Shown: piece by piece, positions 1 to 8,035 of the stretch | Layout: every line of letters begins with the position of its first letter | Position numbering within the stretch: position 1 is the first letter of the stretch | DNA from: Bacteroidota bacterium | GTDB lineage: Bacteria > Bacteroidota > Bacteroidia > Bacteroidales > Dysgonomonadaceae | Assembly (NCBI GenBank): GCA_023388315.1 | Contig: JAEWGM010000009.1 | Coordinates: 26,416-90,415 of the forward strand | Length of the DNA: 64,000 bases | Direction of reading: 5' to 3' | Made by a program: the position numbers and the translations under genes | Notes under the pieces: generated by a model | Seen by the model: only the letters and a program-made list of their open reading frames with translations | Databases searched by the model: none | What the model was told of the DNA's origin: nothing

Positions 1-729
1 GTCGCGTTTTTTGGCTTCTTCGAGCATCACCAAATACTCGTCGAGTAACTTCTTTTTGGGGAACGTAATTCCGTACAGGCGAGTCAATTGCGGGCGCGTC
101 TCATCACCACGCCAATAAGCGCCCGCTGCAGACAATACTTTCACCGCTTTAATATACGACGTATTGGGCAAGTGTGGGCCGCGGCACAAATCGGTGAAAT
201 CGCCTTGTGTGTAGGTGGTGATTGTGCCGTCTTCCAACTCGTTGATGAGTTCCACTTTATAATGCTCATCGCGGGCGGAAAACATATCTATCGCGTCGGT
301 TTTCGATATGCTTTGACGCTGAATTTCTTCTTTGGCGGCGATAAGCTCCATCATTTTCTTTTCGATGGCAGGAAAATCCGATTCTTTAATGGAAACACCT
401 TCGCCCGGATCCACATCATAGTAAAACCCGTTTTCGATGGCCGGCCCAATACCGAATTTTATGCCGGGATACAACGCCTGCAAAGCCTCGGCCATCAAAT
501 GCGCCGATGAGTGCCAGTAGGCGTGCTTGCCTTCTTCATCGTCCCATTTCAGCAACTGAATGGTGGCGTCGCTTTCAATAGGCCGCGTTAAGTCCCACGT
601 TTCGCCGTTTACGCTTGCTGCAAGCACCTCTTTAGCCAATCTGGAGCTGATGCTTTCGGCTATTTCCAAACTTGTTACACCGCTTTCATATTCCCTTACA
701 GATGCATCGGGAAATGTAATTTTTATCAT
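1..729 (-). CDS. thrS: Threonyl-tRNA synthetase, N-terminal part (cut by window start)
   Basis: Charges tRNA-Thr with threonine in the cytoplasm. I translated the minus strand from the ATG at 729: 243 codons stay open to the window edge, so only the N-terminal third of a usual ~640-residue enzyme is present. Residues 1-60 look like a TGS domain (starts MIKITFPDAS). The editing (SAD) domain follows, with its HxxxH motif at H73 and H77 and the downstream Cys182/His186 pair (LCRGPHLP). The catalytic class II core lies outside the window. A TAnnTTTG promoter element at 759-766 on the same strand would give a leader of about 25 nt. Identity is near certain from the editing motifs and domain order. 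Confidence 0.95.
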   Translation of the reverse strand, partial: MIKITFPDASVREYESGVTSLEIAESISSRLAKEVLAASVNGETWDLTRPIESDATIQLLKWDDEEGKHAYWHSSAHLMAEALQALYPGIKFGIGPAIENGFYYDVDPGEGVSIKESDFPAIEKKMMELIAAKEEIQRQSISKTDAIDMFSARDEHYKVELINELEDGTITTYTQGDFTDLCRGPHLPNTSYIKAVKVLSAAGAYWRGDETRPQLTRLYGITFPKKKLLDEYLVMLEEAKKRD

Positions 730-758
730 GTTTTTAGTCGTTTTCAATTTTGAGAATG

Positions 759-766
759 CAAATGTA
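759..766 (-). promoter_or_regulatory. Probable thrS promoter -7 element with adjacent DnaA box
   Basis: The minus strand reads TACATTTG here, matching the Bacteroidota -7 consensus TAnnTTTG, about 30 bases before the thrS ATG. No good -33 TTTG sits at the ideal distance. A perfect consensus DnaA box (TTATCCACA on the minus strand, 774-782) lies just upstream of the element. No T-box or threonine attenuator was seen. Confidence 0.45.
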
Positions 767-883
767 ATGATTTTGTGGATAATAGACCACCAATTTGCGG
801 AGAAAAATAATTGTGGTACACTTTCTGGTAGTTATATTTTACGTGATGCGGTCAACTTCCGCCAATTAACAAAATATTCAAAT

Positions 884-989
884 CCACGCCTCACCACTCA
901 ATCTCCAGCTGCCTTTCCGTTAAACGAAAACTTTTGCGGTGATGCTCCGTGACTCCGTGCGTTTTTATCGCTTCGCGATGGGTTTTGGT
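884..989 (-). pseudogene. Duplicated 3' end of rnhB (106 bp remnant)
   Basis: This stretch repeats 1852-1957 in the same orientation with four mismatches over 106 bases. It encodes the last ~33 codons and stop of RNase HII (ends LTERQLEIEW; the intact gene ends LTEKQLEIEW), without a start or the catalytic N-terminus. Together with the intact copy it brackets 862 bases that carry the higBA-type toxin-antitoxin pair. This looks like a direct repeat left by insertion or unequal recombination at the 3' end of rnhB. Confidence 0.85.
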
Positions 990-1012
990 ATTATCGTCTA
1001 ATGTGTTTAAAT

Positions 1013-1053
1013 GCACCAGACGGGATTGAAGTCGTCAGGTGCTGTCATTTTTT
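1013..1053 (+). terminator. Hairpin plus T-run upstream of the toxin gene
   Basis: Ten-base arms GCACCAGACG (1013-1022) and CGTCAGGTGC (1033-1042) pair at 9 of 10 positions around a 10-base loop and are followed by TTTTTT at 1048-1053, the layout of a plus-strand intrinsic terminator. No plus-strand gene precedes it, so it may insulate the TA module, be a leftover of the mobile unit, or be a regulatory hairpin. Confidence 0.5.
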
Positions 1054-1125
1054 GTTGAAAATTAAATACAACAAATCGATTTTTTATATTGTGATATATT
1101 ATTTCATAGTTTGAAATATTATTTC

Positions 1126-1133
1126 TATTTTTG
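1126..1133 (+). promoter_or_regulatory. Probable higBA promoter -7 element
   Basis: TATTTTTG matches TAnnTTTG exactly and lies 4 bases before the ATG of the toxin gene, so transcription would begin at or next to the start codon and the message could be leaderless. The 20 bases 1114-1133 are identical to the promoter core of the amidase gene on the other strand (8036-8055). Confidence 0.5.
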
Positions 1134-1137
1134 CCTG

Positions 1138-1431
1138 ATGGTTGTTATAAGCAAAAAGCGGATAAGTGAATACTTGAAGAAATATCCTCAGCATCAAGAA
1201 GAGTTAATGCGTTGGTACTATCTTGTGCTGGAATCTGATTGGCAAAATTTTGCAGATATAAAAACAACTTTTAACAGTGTAGATGGAGTTGGAGACGGAT
1301 TGTATATTTTCAATGTAAAAGGCAATCATTGCCGGATTGTTGCAAGAATAATTTTTAAAGTACGCACGGTTTTTATCAAATTTGTAGGCACTCACAAAGA
1401 ATACGATAAACTGGATTTTTCAAAATTGTAG
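1138..1431 (+). CDS. higB: HigB-family mRNA interferase toxin
   Basis: Toxin half of a type II toxin-antitoxin pair; the family cleaves mRNA on the ribosome when free of its antitoxin. The 97-residue product has the HigB-toxin pattern (VVISKKRISEYLKKYP at the start, then DWQNFADIKTTF, FNVKGNHCRIVARI and a C-terminal FVGTHKEYDKLD). I chose the ATG at 1138; an in-frame TTG at 1111 would add nine residues (KYYFYFCL...) that overlap the promoter element and are not family-like. The toxin comes before the antitoxin, as in HigBA, with 3 bases between the genes. The module sits between direct repeats of the rnhB 3' end and is AT-rich compared with rnhB, which suggests acquisition. Confidence 0.85.
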   Translation: MVVISKKRISEYLKKYPQHQEELMRWYYLVLESDWQNFADIKTTFNSVDGVGDGLYIFNVKGNHCRIVARIIFKVRTVFIKFVGTHKEYDKLDFSKL

Positions 1432-1434
1432 ACT

Positions 1435-1794
1435 ATGATTAAAACAGACAAACAATACAATAAAATACTTCAAGAAATCGATCTCTTAATGAAAAAGGGA
1501 GAAGACAATATTACAGATTCAGACGTTGCTCTTTTGCAGAAAATGATAACCGAAGTAGCAGATTACGAAGCGGAAACAATAACGCTTCCTGCACCCAAAA
1601 CTCTTATGGAAATGGTTGAATTGAAGCTTTTTCAGCGTAAAATGACACAGGCTGATTTTGCTCGACAATCGGGTTTGGGCTTGCCGAAAGTAAATCAAAT
1701 TATTAAAGGAAAACGTCCGGTGGATATATCTTTTTTAAAGGCTATTTATTCTGAACTTGATGTTCCCGCGGATTTTATTTTAGAGAAAATCTAA
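1435..1794 (+). CDS. higA: HigA-family antitoxin with HTH DNA-binding domain
   Basis: Antitoxin partner of the gene just upstream, expected to bind and neutralise HigB and to repress the operon promoter. The 119-residue protein has an N-terminal helical segment (about 1-50) and a C-terminal XRE-type helix-turn-helix: MTQADFARQSGLGLPKVNQI followed by KGKRPVDISFLKAI. This long HigA type with an N-terminal extension is common beside HigB toxins in Bacteroidota. It begins 3 bases after the toxin stop, so the genes are likely co-translated. A 15-bp perfect palindrome 31 bases after its stop (1825-1839) belongs to a dispersed repeat family rather than being an obvious operator. Confidence 0.85.
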   Translation: MIKTDKQYNKILQEIDLLMKKGEDNITDSDVALLQKMITEVADYEAETITLPAPKTLMEMVELKLFQRKMTQADFARQSGLGLPKVNQIIKGKRPVDISFLKAIYSELDVPADFILEKI

Positions 1795-1824
1795 GATTAA
1801 TTTTGGAAAAACTCCCTCTTGGTT

Positions 1825-1839
1825 CAAGTTTGTAACTTG
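1825..1839. repeat. Short palindrome CAAGTT-N3-AACTTG (copy 1)
   Basis: CAAGTTTGTAACTTG has perfect 6-base arms around TGT. Near-identical 15-mers lie at 4801-4815 and 4939-4953, all in gene-free DNA. It marks the junction between the higBA unit and the rnhB copy. Confidence 0.6.
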
Positions 1840-1858
1840 GACGTAAAACACCCACACC

Positions 1859-2473
1859 TCACCACTCAATCTCCAGCTGCTTTTCCGTTAAACGAAAACT
1901 TTTGCGGTGATGCTCCGTGACTCCGTGCGTTTTTATCGCTTCGCGATGCGCTTTGGTGGGATATCCTTTGTTGCGTGTCCAATCGTAGGCAGGATGTTTT
2001 TCGTGTAGTTTTTGCATATATTCATCCCGATACGTTTTCGCCAACACCGATGCGGCCGCGATGGACATGTATTTCCCATCGCCCTTAACCACCAACGTAT
2101 GCGGAACGTCTTCAAACGGGCGGAACCGATTGCCGTCCACCAAAATGTGTTGCGGCTTAACGGTTAGCTTCGCTAATGCTTTGTGCATCGCTTTTACCGA
2201 TGCCCACAATATATTCACTTCATCAATCTCTTGCGGCGTACACATTTCCACCGAAAAGCACAAAGCATGTTGTTCAATAATTGGCCGGAGTTCATCTCGG
2301 CCTTTTCGCGAAAGTTGTTTGGAGTCGTTAAGTTGTTCGCAATAAAAGTTAGGTGGTAGAATAACCGCCGCCGCGAAAACGGGCCCGGCCAAACAGCCTC
2401 TGCCCGCTTCGTCGCAACCCGCCTCGATGCAGTTTTCCCGTAAACAATTTGCCAGTAATGCGTGCGCTTTCAT
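1859..2473 (-). CDS. rnhB: Ribonuclease HII
   Basis: Cleaves RNA in RNA:DNA hybrids and starts removal of single ribonucleotides in DNA. The 204-residue protein has the DEAGRG motif (Asp21, Glu22), LNDSKQL, Asp113 in LVDGN and the KGD...IAAASVLAK region (Asp132), so the metal-binding acidic set looks complete. ATG at 2473 is right for the family and abuts the stop of the phosphoesterase gene upstream (2474), so it is probably the last gene of a three-gene operon. Its last 33 codons are duplicated at 884-989. Confidence 0.95.
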   Translation of the reverse strand: MKAHALLANCLRENCIEAGCDEAGRGCLAGPVFAAAVILPPNFYCEQLNDSKQLSRKGRDELRPIIEQHALCFSVEMCTPQEIDEVNILWASVKAMHKALAKLTVKPQHILVDGNRFRPFEDVPHTLVVKGDGKYMSIAAASVLAKTYRDEYMQKLHEKHPAYDWTRNKGYPTKAHREAIKTHGVTEHHRKSFRLTEKQLEIEW

Positions 2474-3718
2474 TTACAACGCTATTTCCAATGTATTATC
2501 TGCCGGCGGAAAATCCAATTGAAATTCCTGTTCCGCACCATCGCTTCCAAGCAGGCCGGCGAAGTTACTGATTGCTTGCTTCATTTCCTCATCGGGTGTT
2601 TCATCGCCGCGAACGTGCATCAGGTTCATTTTAACGATCAACTCCACCAACGCGTTGGCTGTTTCTGTCGGAATAGGAATTCCCAACTTATTGATGCGGT
2701 TATTCGCCACGCGACGGGTAATGGTTTCCAACCGAGAGCGGGCCTCCTTGGCTAAATGAGGATTGCCCGAAATGGATTCCACAAAACGCGTATCAATGGA
2801 CAACTTATTGCTCGACAACTCCATTACGCGGTACGCGAAAGGATATTGTGCTAAGGCGCCGGTTTGCACATCGTAAATTTTGTTTCCGGAGGGCGAAGTG
2901 TACAAACTGACATCGTTTGAATGAAAATGCCCGGTGAAAACTACTTTCAACCCCGCGTCAGCAAGAATTTCCGCGGTTCTTTGCCAATCATCCACCAAAT
3001 ACCCCGAGAAAAAAGTTGATTGATACGGCATATGCTCCACCAACCCGTGGTGCATCATTCCCAAAACCGTGATGTTTTTCTCTTTCGCTTCGCGAAGAAT
3101 GTTGAGCGCCCAACGCATGGTTTCGGGCAGAATGCGTCCCGCCGTGATGGAAGAGGTTGTGTGCTCTTTGTAACGATTGGTGTCGAAGCAAAGAAGCCAG
3201 GTTTTCTCATCGATTTCAGACAAATAACTGAGCGAAGCCTCGTCTCTTTTCAGCGCATCATTGTATCCAAAAGCGCCGTAAAGCGAAGCGAACTCTTTAT
3301 CAGATATGGTTTTCACGGGCGTTGGTTTGTCACCCGTGTAAGCTTTGGCATCGGGCACATTGATGTCGTGATTACCGGGCACAACCCATACTCTAGTTCC
3401 GTTTTGTTGAATTTTAGATAGTTTTTCAATAAAATGGAGATGACTTTGGCGCTCGCCGTGGTTTGTTAAATCGCCCGAAATGAGCAGGATATCTATTTCT
3501 TCTTGCTGCAAATCATTTAACACATAATCCAACACGCCATGCAACTCTTTTACGTTGCGCCCGGTGGCTTGTTCAAACGCGGTTAACGCGCTGCCTTCAC
3601 CCATCAGCTTTGGAGAAAGAAAATGAATGTCTGTAATCACACCCATTTTAAGTGGTTCCCCGGCAAAACTGCTAAGGCAAATGAGAAGAAGAAAAAATAT
3701 GGACGAAATGCGCTTCAT
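2474..3718 (-). CDS. Secreted calcineurin-like metallophosphoesterase
   Basis: A predicted exported phosphoesterase; substrate unknown. Residues 1-20 form a signal peptide (basic start, hydrophobic stretch, cut after SSFAG). The metal-site signatures follow in order: DIH (Asp30, His32), GDLTNHG (Asp83), GNHD (116-118) and TGHFHSND near 260. The last ~120 residues carry no motif I recognise. At 414 residues it fits bacterial calcineurin-like enzymes such as phosphodiesterases or nucleotidases. Its start overlaps the stop of the endonuclease gene by 4 bases (ATGA), which indicates translational coupling; a joint role in using extracellular nucleic acid is an inference from that neighbour. Confidence 0.85.
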   Translation of the reverse strand: MKRISSIFFLLLICLSSFAGEPLKMGVITDIHFLSPKLMGEGSALTAFEQATGRNVKELHGVLDYVLNDLQQEEIDILLISGDLTNHGERQSHLHFIEKLSKIQQNGTRVWVVPGNHDINVPDAKAYTGDKPTPVKTISDKEFASLYGAFGYNDALKRDEASLSYLSEIDEKTWLLCFDTNRYKEHTTSSITAGRILPETMRWALNILREAKEKNITVLGMMHHGLVEHMPYQSTFFSGYLVDDWQRTAEILADAGLKVVFTGHFHSNDVSLYTSPSGNKIYDVQTGALAQYPFAYRVMELSSNKLSIDTRFVESISGNPHLAKEARSRLETITRRVANNRINKLGIPIPTETANALVELIVKMNLMHVRGDETPDEEMKQAISNFAGLLGSDGAEQEFQLDFPPADNTLEIAL

Positions 3719-4647
3719 TTGTTTCCCCGATTAAACCAACGTCTCATTTTTTTCAACCAACGCTCAAACGGACTGAACTCTTCTTGCATATAACTGCTCA
3801 TGGCGCTGCCTACGGCAAAAGTTTTTGATGTGGATTTACCCCACACATATTCCACTAATTGAGGATAATCGATATAAGGATTGCGGTTTTGCTGAATTTT
3901 ATACACTTCTTCGTTACGGCGTACTTCTTTTAAACTCACCGGATCGTCGCGATGCCATTTTAGCATCAACTCCAACGACCAATCCGTAAAGCCGGGATAC
4001 GCGCTTCCTCCAATTTGGTCTGATATCCAATCCGCTACACGGTCTTCATACGCCGTTACCATATAAAAATAGGAACGGGCAAAATCGCCTTTGTATTCGT
4101 CAATCGGTTCAAAAACGGTTTTCGTGTATCCGCCAAACGTGTTTTGCCCCACTTTGGAGCCGTTGGTGGACTCCCAAAAAGTGATTCCCACTTCGCCAAA
4201 CGGCAAATTCGCGCGCTTGTTGTTCACAAACCCATCCGTAGGATAAATGTGAAAAAGATCGGAATTCATGGGCGGCGCTTCCTTAAACCAGCTTCGGGGA
4301 ACGGCATGCTCACGGTTGTAACAGTCGCCCTCTTGACTGTATCTGCCGCAGCGGTCGCTTTGAAAATCGAATCGATATTCAGGGGCGCCTTTTTGTTTGG
4401 CCGAGTACATATCCCACACTTTTCCCGTGCGCGTGGCGTCGGTGGTCTCAAACGCTTTCCACAAGCGAGCGTACGATACCGTTTTGGGTTGTTTAATTAT
4501 TTCGAAAAGAGCCGTTTTCAATTCCGCTCCTGTTTTGTTTTCAATTCCTTGATAATAGCCGTTGGGCACTTGCGCGTTTGCAAAATGAAATAAAATTCCT
4601 GCAAAAAAAAGCGATAAAACGATTTTTGGTGATAATCTATTTCTCAT
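3715..4647 (-). CDS. Secreted endonuclease I family nuclease
   Basis: A periplasmic or extracellular nuclease of the bacterial endonuclease I (EndA/Vvn) family. About 310 residues from the ATG at 4647: signal peptide to about residue 26 (FHFANA), then the family core with RCGRYSQEGDCYNREHAVPR (NREH...P, the general-base His region) and the downstream NNKRANLPFGEVG metal/substrate segment. An in-frame TTG at 4674 would give a longer product but would start inside the promoter element at 4672-4679, so I reject it. It is the first gene of the operon endonuclease-phosphoesterase-rnhB. Confidence 0.88.
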   Translation of the reverse strand: MRNRLSPKIVLSLFFAGILFHFANAQVPNGYYQGIENKTGAELKTALFEIIKQPKTVSYARLWKAFETTDATRTGKVWDMYSAKQKGAPEYRFDFQSDRCGRYSQEGDCYNREHAVPRSWFKEAPPMNSDLFHIYPTDGFVNNKRANLPFGEVGITFWESTNGSKVGQNTFGGYTKTVFEPIDEYKGDFARSYFYMVTAYEDRVADWISDQIGGSAYPGFTDWSLELMLKWHRDDPVSLKEVRRNEEVYKIQQNRNPYIDYPQLVEYVWGKSTSKTFAVGSAMSSYMQEEFSPFERWLKKMRRWFNRGNK

Positions 4648-4671
4648 TATGTTGTTGCGTAAAAACCACCG

Positions 4672-4679
4672 CAAATATA
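4672..4679 (-). promoter_or_regulatory. Probable promoter -7 element of the endonuclease operon
   Basis: The minus strand reads TATATTTG, matching TAnnTTTG, 25 bases before the ATG at 4647. It decides the start of the endonuclease gene. Confidence 0.5.
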
Positions 4680-5000
4680 CTAAGAAAATTAGTATCCCGA
4701 GTTATTTATTTTGCTGACTCGGCAGAATTTAAGGTCAAATATCGGGATAATAAACAGATAGGCCAATGCTGGGAAAAACTTCGTATTACCGCTGCTCGAG
4801 CAAGTTTGCAACTTGTGCGACTGCCTGTGGGCAGGTTGCTTTTTTACGAAAACAAGATAAGGGGAAAACTACCTCGCCACCGCGGAATAGCTTATTGAAT
4901 TTACTCATTGCAGTTTAAAACTGCTGCTGTTTTGGGCACAAGTTAGAAACTTGCGCCAAGTAGGGGTTGTATCAAAAAAAGGATTTCCCAAAAAGAGGAA
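4680..5000. repeat. Gene-free gap with two CAAGTT palindromes
   Basis: No coding region is convincing. Two 15-bp palindromes lie at 4801-4815 (CAAGTTTGCAACTTG) and 4939-4953 (CAAGTTAGAAACTTG), related to the one at 1825-1839. A further imperfect hairpin follows the first (CTGCCTGTGGGCAG). No clear terminator for dnaA was found. Confidence 0.5.
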
Positions 5001-6404
5001 TCAGGAGTTGAGAATGCGGTCTATTTCCGTAATATCTGAACGGAAACCTTTGTCCACTTCAATTAAATCTCTCACGGTATTGCAGGCATGAAGCACCGTG
5101 GCGTGATTTCTGTTGCCTACCTGAATGCCGATTTGCGAAAGCGACAATTCCGTGTGTTTTTTAATGAAATACATGGTAACTTGGCGGGCCTGCACAATCT
5201 CACGTTTGCGCGATGCCGATTGAATAAGTTCCTTCTTCACATTGAAAAAATTGCTCACCGTGTCTTGAATTTTTTGAACGGTAATGCGTTTTTTCTCAAA
5301 CTTGATGTTTTGCTCCATCACTCTGCGAGCGAGCGTCATGTCTATTTCGCGGTTGTTGATGATGGAGTGCGCCATGAGCGATACGACAATTCCTTCCAAG
5401 TCGCGCACATTTTCCGTTACGTTTTCGGCGATAAAATCCACCACATTCTCCGGGATGGTTAATCCATCGCTTAAGATTTTGTGCTGAAGAATTTTCTTGC
5501 GCAACTCTTTGTCGGGACGTTCAAGGCTGGTGGTCAATCCCCAACGGAAGCGCGTCAAAAGGCGTTCTTCCATTCCTTGCATATCCATAGGGGCGCAATC
5601 CGATGTCATAATCAACTGCTTGTTGTTTTGGTGCAAGTGGTTGAAAATGTGGAAGAATGTGTTTTGCGTTTTTTCCAATCCCGAAAGCTCTTGAATATCG
5701 TCGATGATGAGCACATCGATATTCTGATAGAAATTGATAAAATCGTTGATGGTGTTGAAGCGGCGCGCGTCGGTAAATTGCACTTTAAACAAATGCGCCG
5801 AAATGTACAACACTTTTTTATCGGGATGAAGTTCTTGTATTTTGGATCCGATGGCATGGCACAAATGCGTTTTCCCCACACCCGAATGCCCGTGCACAAA
5901 AAGCGGATTAAAAGCGGTTTTTGCGGGGTTCATCGCCACTGCATCGGCAGCGGTGCGCGCCAAGCGGTTGCTTTCGCCTTCAAAAAAGTTGTGGAAAGTA
6001 TATTTTGAGTTGATTTGAGAATCGAATTCCATGGTTTCAACCCGGTCAAACGGACTGGGCACTTTTGCCGAAATTTTATTTACTTGCTTTTTCTCGGCAA
6101 TTACCGGATTTGAATCTCCGCGAAGTTCCACCGCGGTATTGTTTTCGGTTTCCACCAAAATCCGATAATTGAGAATGGTTCCCTCTCCTATTTCCCTGTA
6201 CAACGTTTGCTGAATGAGATCGAGGTATTTATCCTCCAAGTATTCATAAAAAAACTGACTGGGCACCTGCACTGTAAGCACCTTGTTGGCATATTTCAAT
6301 GGAATAATGGGCGCGAACCATGTATTGTATGCCAATTCGGGAATATTATCCCGAATAACACTTAAACAATTATTCCAGAGAATTTTACAGTCGGTCTTCT
6401 TCAT
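5001..6404 (-). CDS. dnaA: Chromosomal replication initiator DnaA
   Basis: Binds DnaA boxes and opens the origin to start replication. 467 residues, a normal length. The N-terminal helicase-interacting domain is at about 1-85, a variable linker to about 130, the AAA+ core with Walker A GHSGVGKTH near 175 and Walker B LIIDDIQ near 235, and the C-terminal DNA-binding domain ends with the DnaA signature region (GNRNHATVLHACNTV). It is flanked by gene-free DNA on both sides. The upstream sequence is very AT-rich with a purine-rich leader on the coding strand. I found no DnaA-box cluster beside it, so the origin is probably elsewhere. Confidence 0.97.
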   Translation of the reverse strand: MKKTDCKILWNNCLSVIRDNIPELAYNTWFAPIIPLKYANKVLTVQVPSQFFYEYLEDKYLDLIQQTLYREIGEGTILNYRILVETENNTAVELRGDSNPVIAEKKQVNKISAKVPSPFDRVETMEFDSQINSKYTFHNFFEGESNRLARTAADAVAMNPAKTAFNPLFVHGHSGVGKTHLCHAIGSKIQELHPDKKVLYISAHLFKVQFTDARRFNTINDFINFYQNIDVLIIDDIQELSGLEKTQNTFFHIFNHLHQNNKQLIMTSDCAPMDMQGMEERLLTRFRWGLTTSLERPDKELRKKILQHKILSDGLTIPENVVDFIAENVTENVRDLEGIVVSLMAHSIINNREIDMTLARRVMEQNIKFEKKRITVQKIQDTVSNFFNVKKELIQSASRKREIVQARQVTMYFIKKHTELSLSQIGIQVGNRNHATVLHACNTVRDLIEVDKGFRSDITEIDRILNS

Positions 6405-6915
6405 TGATATGATATACTTTTTTTCTTTTCCTTTCTTTTTTCTTTTTTCGCTATGGGGTTACAAAATTTCAAAAAAAAAACGAGAAATCAAAATGAACTT
6501 TTTTTTATAATTTTTCTATCAAAAAATAACGTTCTTAATCAACCCGATAGGCGCAACAGATTGACACATAAAAGATTGAGCTTTAATCGAAAACTTAAAA
6601 GAGTTGATTTACAAGGCCATAACTCAATTTATGTTTCGGTTTAAAAAAACAAAAAAATATTACATTTTTGTTACTTAAGCACGTCAAATCAGAGAGTTTC
6701 TCTTAAAAAACGAGATGCACCCTATTTAGAACAATTCTATTTAGAGATTTTTCAAGTATAAATTTGTTACTTTCTAAGCAATGCTATGAAAAATGTTTTT
6801 CTCAATATTTCAGCTATTTAGCTACTTTTATGGGCGGCTTAGCTCGTCATCGCTCAATAAAATGAATTTTCCAGAAGCAATTCATTCAATAATTTCTACT
6901 CTTATTTCGGTAAGG
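6405..6915. other. AT-rich gene-free region upstream of dnaA
   Basis: About 510 bases between the dnaA start and the amidase stop. It has a long pyrimidine-rich run on the plus strand (6420-6450), a poly-A run near 6470, and no ORF with family features. No perfect DnaA box and no repeated motif were seen, so nothing supports an origin call. It should hold the dnaA promoter, but no exact TAnnTTTG was found close to the start. Confidence 0.4.
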
Positions 6916-8016
6916 TTACCTCACTCTTTTTCCATTGGAAAATTCCACAATGAATGCATCTTTAAAATTACGTTGCACCTCCCGCAGCATTCTTTTAATT
7001 TCGTTTTCATCTGATGTTTTTCCATACGTATATTTATAGGTGCTGCCATCTAGGTAAAAATCCACCGGCGATAAGCCTTTGAATACCGATGCGCCATTGT
7101 TGTATTTTCGGGACGCTGTGAGAAACTGAACGCGGTATTCGCGCGCTTCATTGGAAGCGGAAGCTACGCTTGCGGAGGATGAGGCGTTTTGCGAACGGCG
7201 AGTTTCGGAGTTGGTGAATACGTAGCTTTTTTTGTCGTATTCTCGTTTATATTCTTTAAATCCCTGATAAATGGAATTGGCCATGGAGGTTTGTCCGGCG
7301 GCGCTCATTAAATAAGTTTCTTCCGTTCTGTTGCTAATGTAACCCAACTCCAGAAGAACGCTGGGCATAGCCACTTCACGCAACACCAAAAAACCGGCCT
7401 GACGCACGTTGCGGTTCACGCGTTTTGAAGAATTCACCAGTCGGTTATGCACCATTGTGGCAAGCAGCACGCTCTGATTGAGAAACGCGTTCGACATAAA
7501 TTCAAAAATAATGTACGACTCCGGTTCTCTTGGATTGAAGCCTTCGTATTTCACCGAATAGTCATCTTCGTACATAATTACCGCGTTCTCCGCTTTTGCC
7601 ACCTCCAAGTTATCTTTGCTGCGATGCAGACCCAACACAAACGTTTCCACGCCTTGAGGCGATTGTTTTCTGCGGTCGAGGGCATTGCAATGAATAGAAA
7701 TAAAAAGGTTGGCGTGTGCTTTATTGGCAATTTCGGCGCGTTTTCTTAACTCCACAAACCGGTCATCTTTGCGGGTGTACATCACGTTTACATCGGGATG
7801 ATTTTTTTCGATTAACGCCCCAAGTTGTTTCCCAACAGATAAAACAATATCTTTTTCTTTAGACCTTGAGCCCACAGCGCCGGGGTCGCGGCCACCATGC
7901 CCGGGATCGATGACCACCGTAAACTTGTTTGCTTGCGCAAAAGCTTCACGGGTGGCGCAGATGACAAAAATAATACAAAAAGACAGTAATAAATATGCAA
8001 ATTTGTATTGTTTCAT
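6916..8016 (-). CDS. N-acetylmuramoyl-L-alanine amidase
   Basis: A zinc amidase (Amidase_3 type) that cuts the bond between MurNAc and the stem peptide, used in cell separation and wall turnover. From the ATG at 8016: signal peptide ending near AFA, then the catalytic domain with VVIDPGHGGRDPGAVG (zinc His), SIHCNA (second His) and SVLLELGYISN (catalytic Glu). The last ~75 residues (EYRVQFLTAS onward) resemble a SPOR-like peptidoglycan-binding domain. The 17 residues upstream of this ATG overlap the promoter and are excluded. Confidence 0.92.
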   Translation of the reverse strand: MKQYKFAYLLLSFCIIFVICATREAFAQANKFTVVIDPGHGGRDPGAVGSRSKEKDIVLSVGKQLGALIEKNHPDVNVMYTRKDDRFVELRKRAEIANKAHANLFISIHCNALDRRKQSPQGVETFVLGLHRSKDNLEVAKAENAVIMYEDDYSVKYEGFNPREPESYIIFEFMSNAFLNQSVLLATMVHNRLVNSSKRVNRNVRQAGFLVLREVAMPSVLLELGYISNRTEETYLMSAAGQTSMANSIYQGFKEYKREYDKKSYVFTNSETRRSQNASSSASVASASNEAREYRVQFLTASRKYNNGASVFKGLSPVDFYLDGSTYKYTYGKTSDENEIKRMLREVQRNFKDAFIVEFSNGKRVR

Positions 8017-8035
8017 TTTTGATTTCCTTTTACTA

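Noticed and set aside
560..952. Plus-strand ORF of 130 codons near the start
   Set aside because: It overlaps antisense the thrS 5' end and the rnhB remnant and its sequence has no family features, so it is a shadow.
1111..1137. Longer HigB toxin starting at TTG 1111
   Set aside because: The extra residues come from the promoter region and are absent from family members.
4648..4674. TTG start at 4674 for the endonuclease gene
   Set aside because: It would fall inside the promoter -7 element at 4672-4679; the ATG at 4647 gives a proper signal peptide.
6405..6915. Possible replication origin next to dnaA
   Set aside because: The region is AT-rich but no cluster of DnaA boxes is visible; being beside dnaA is not enough.
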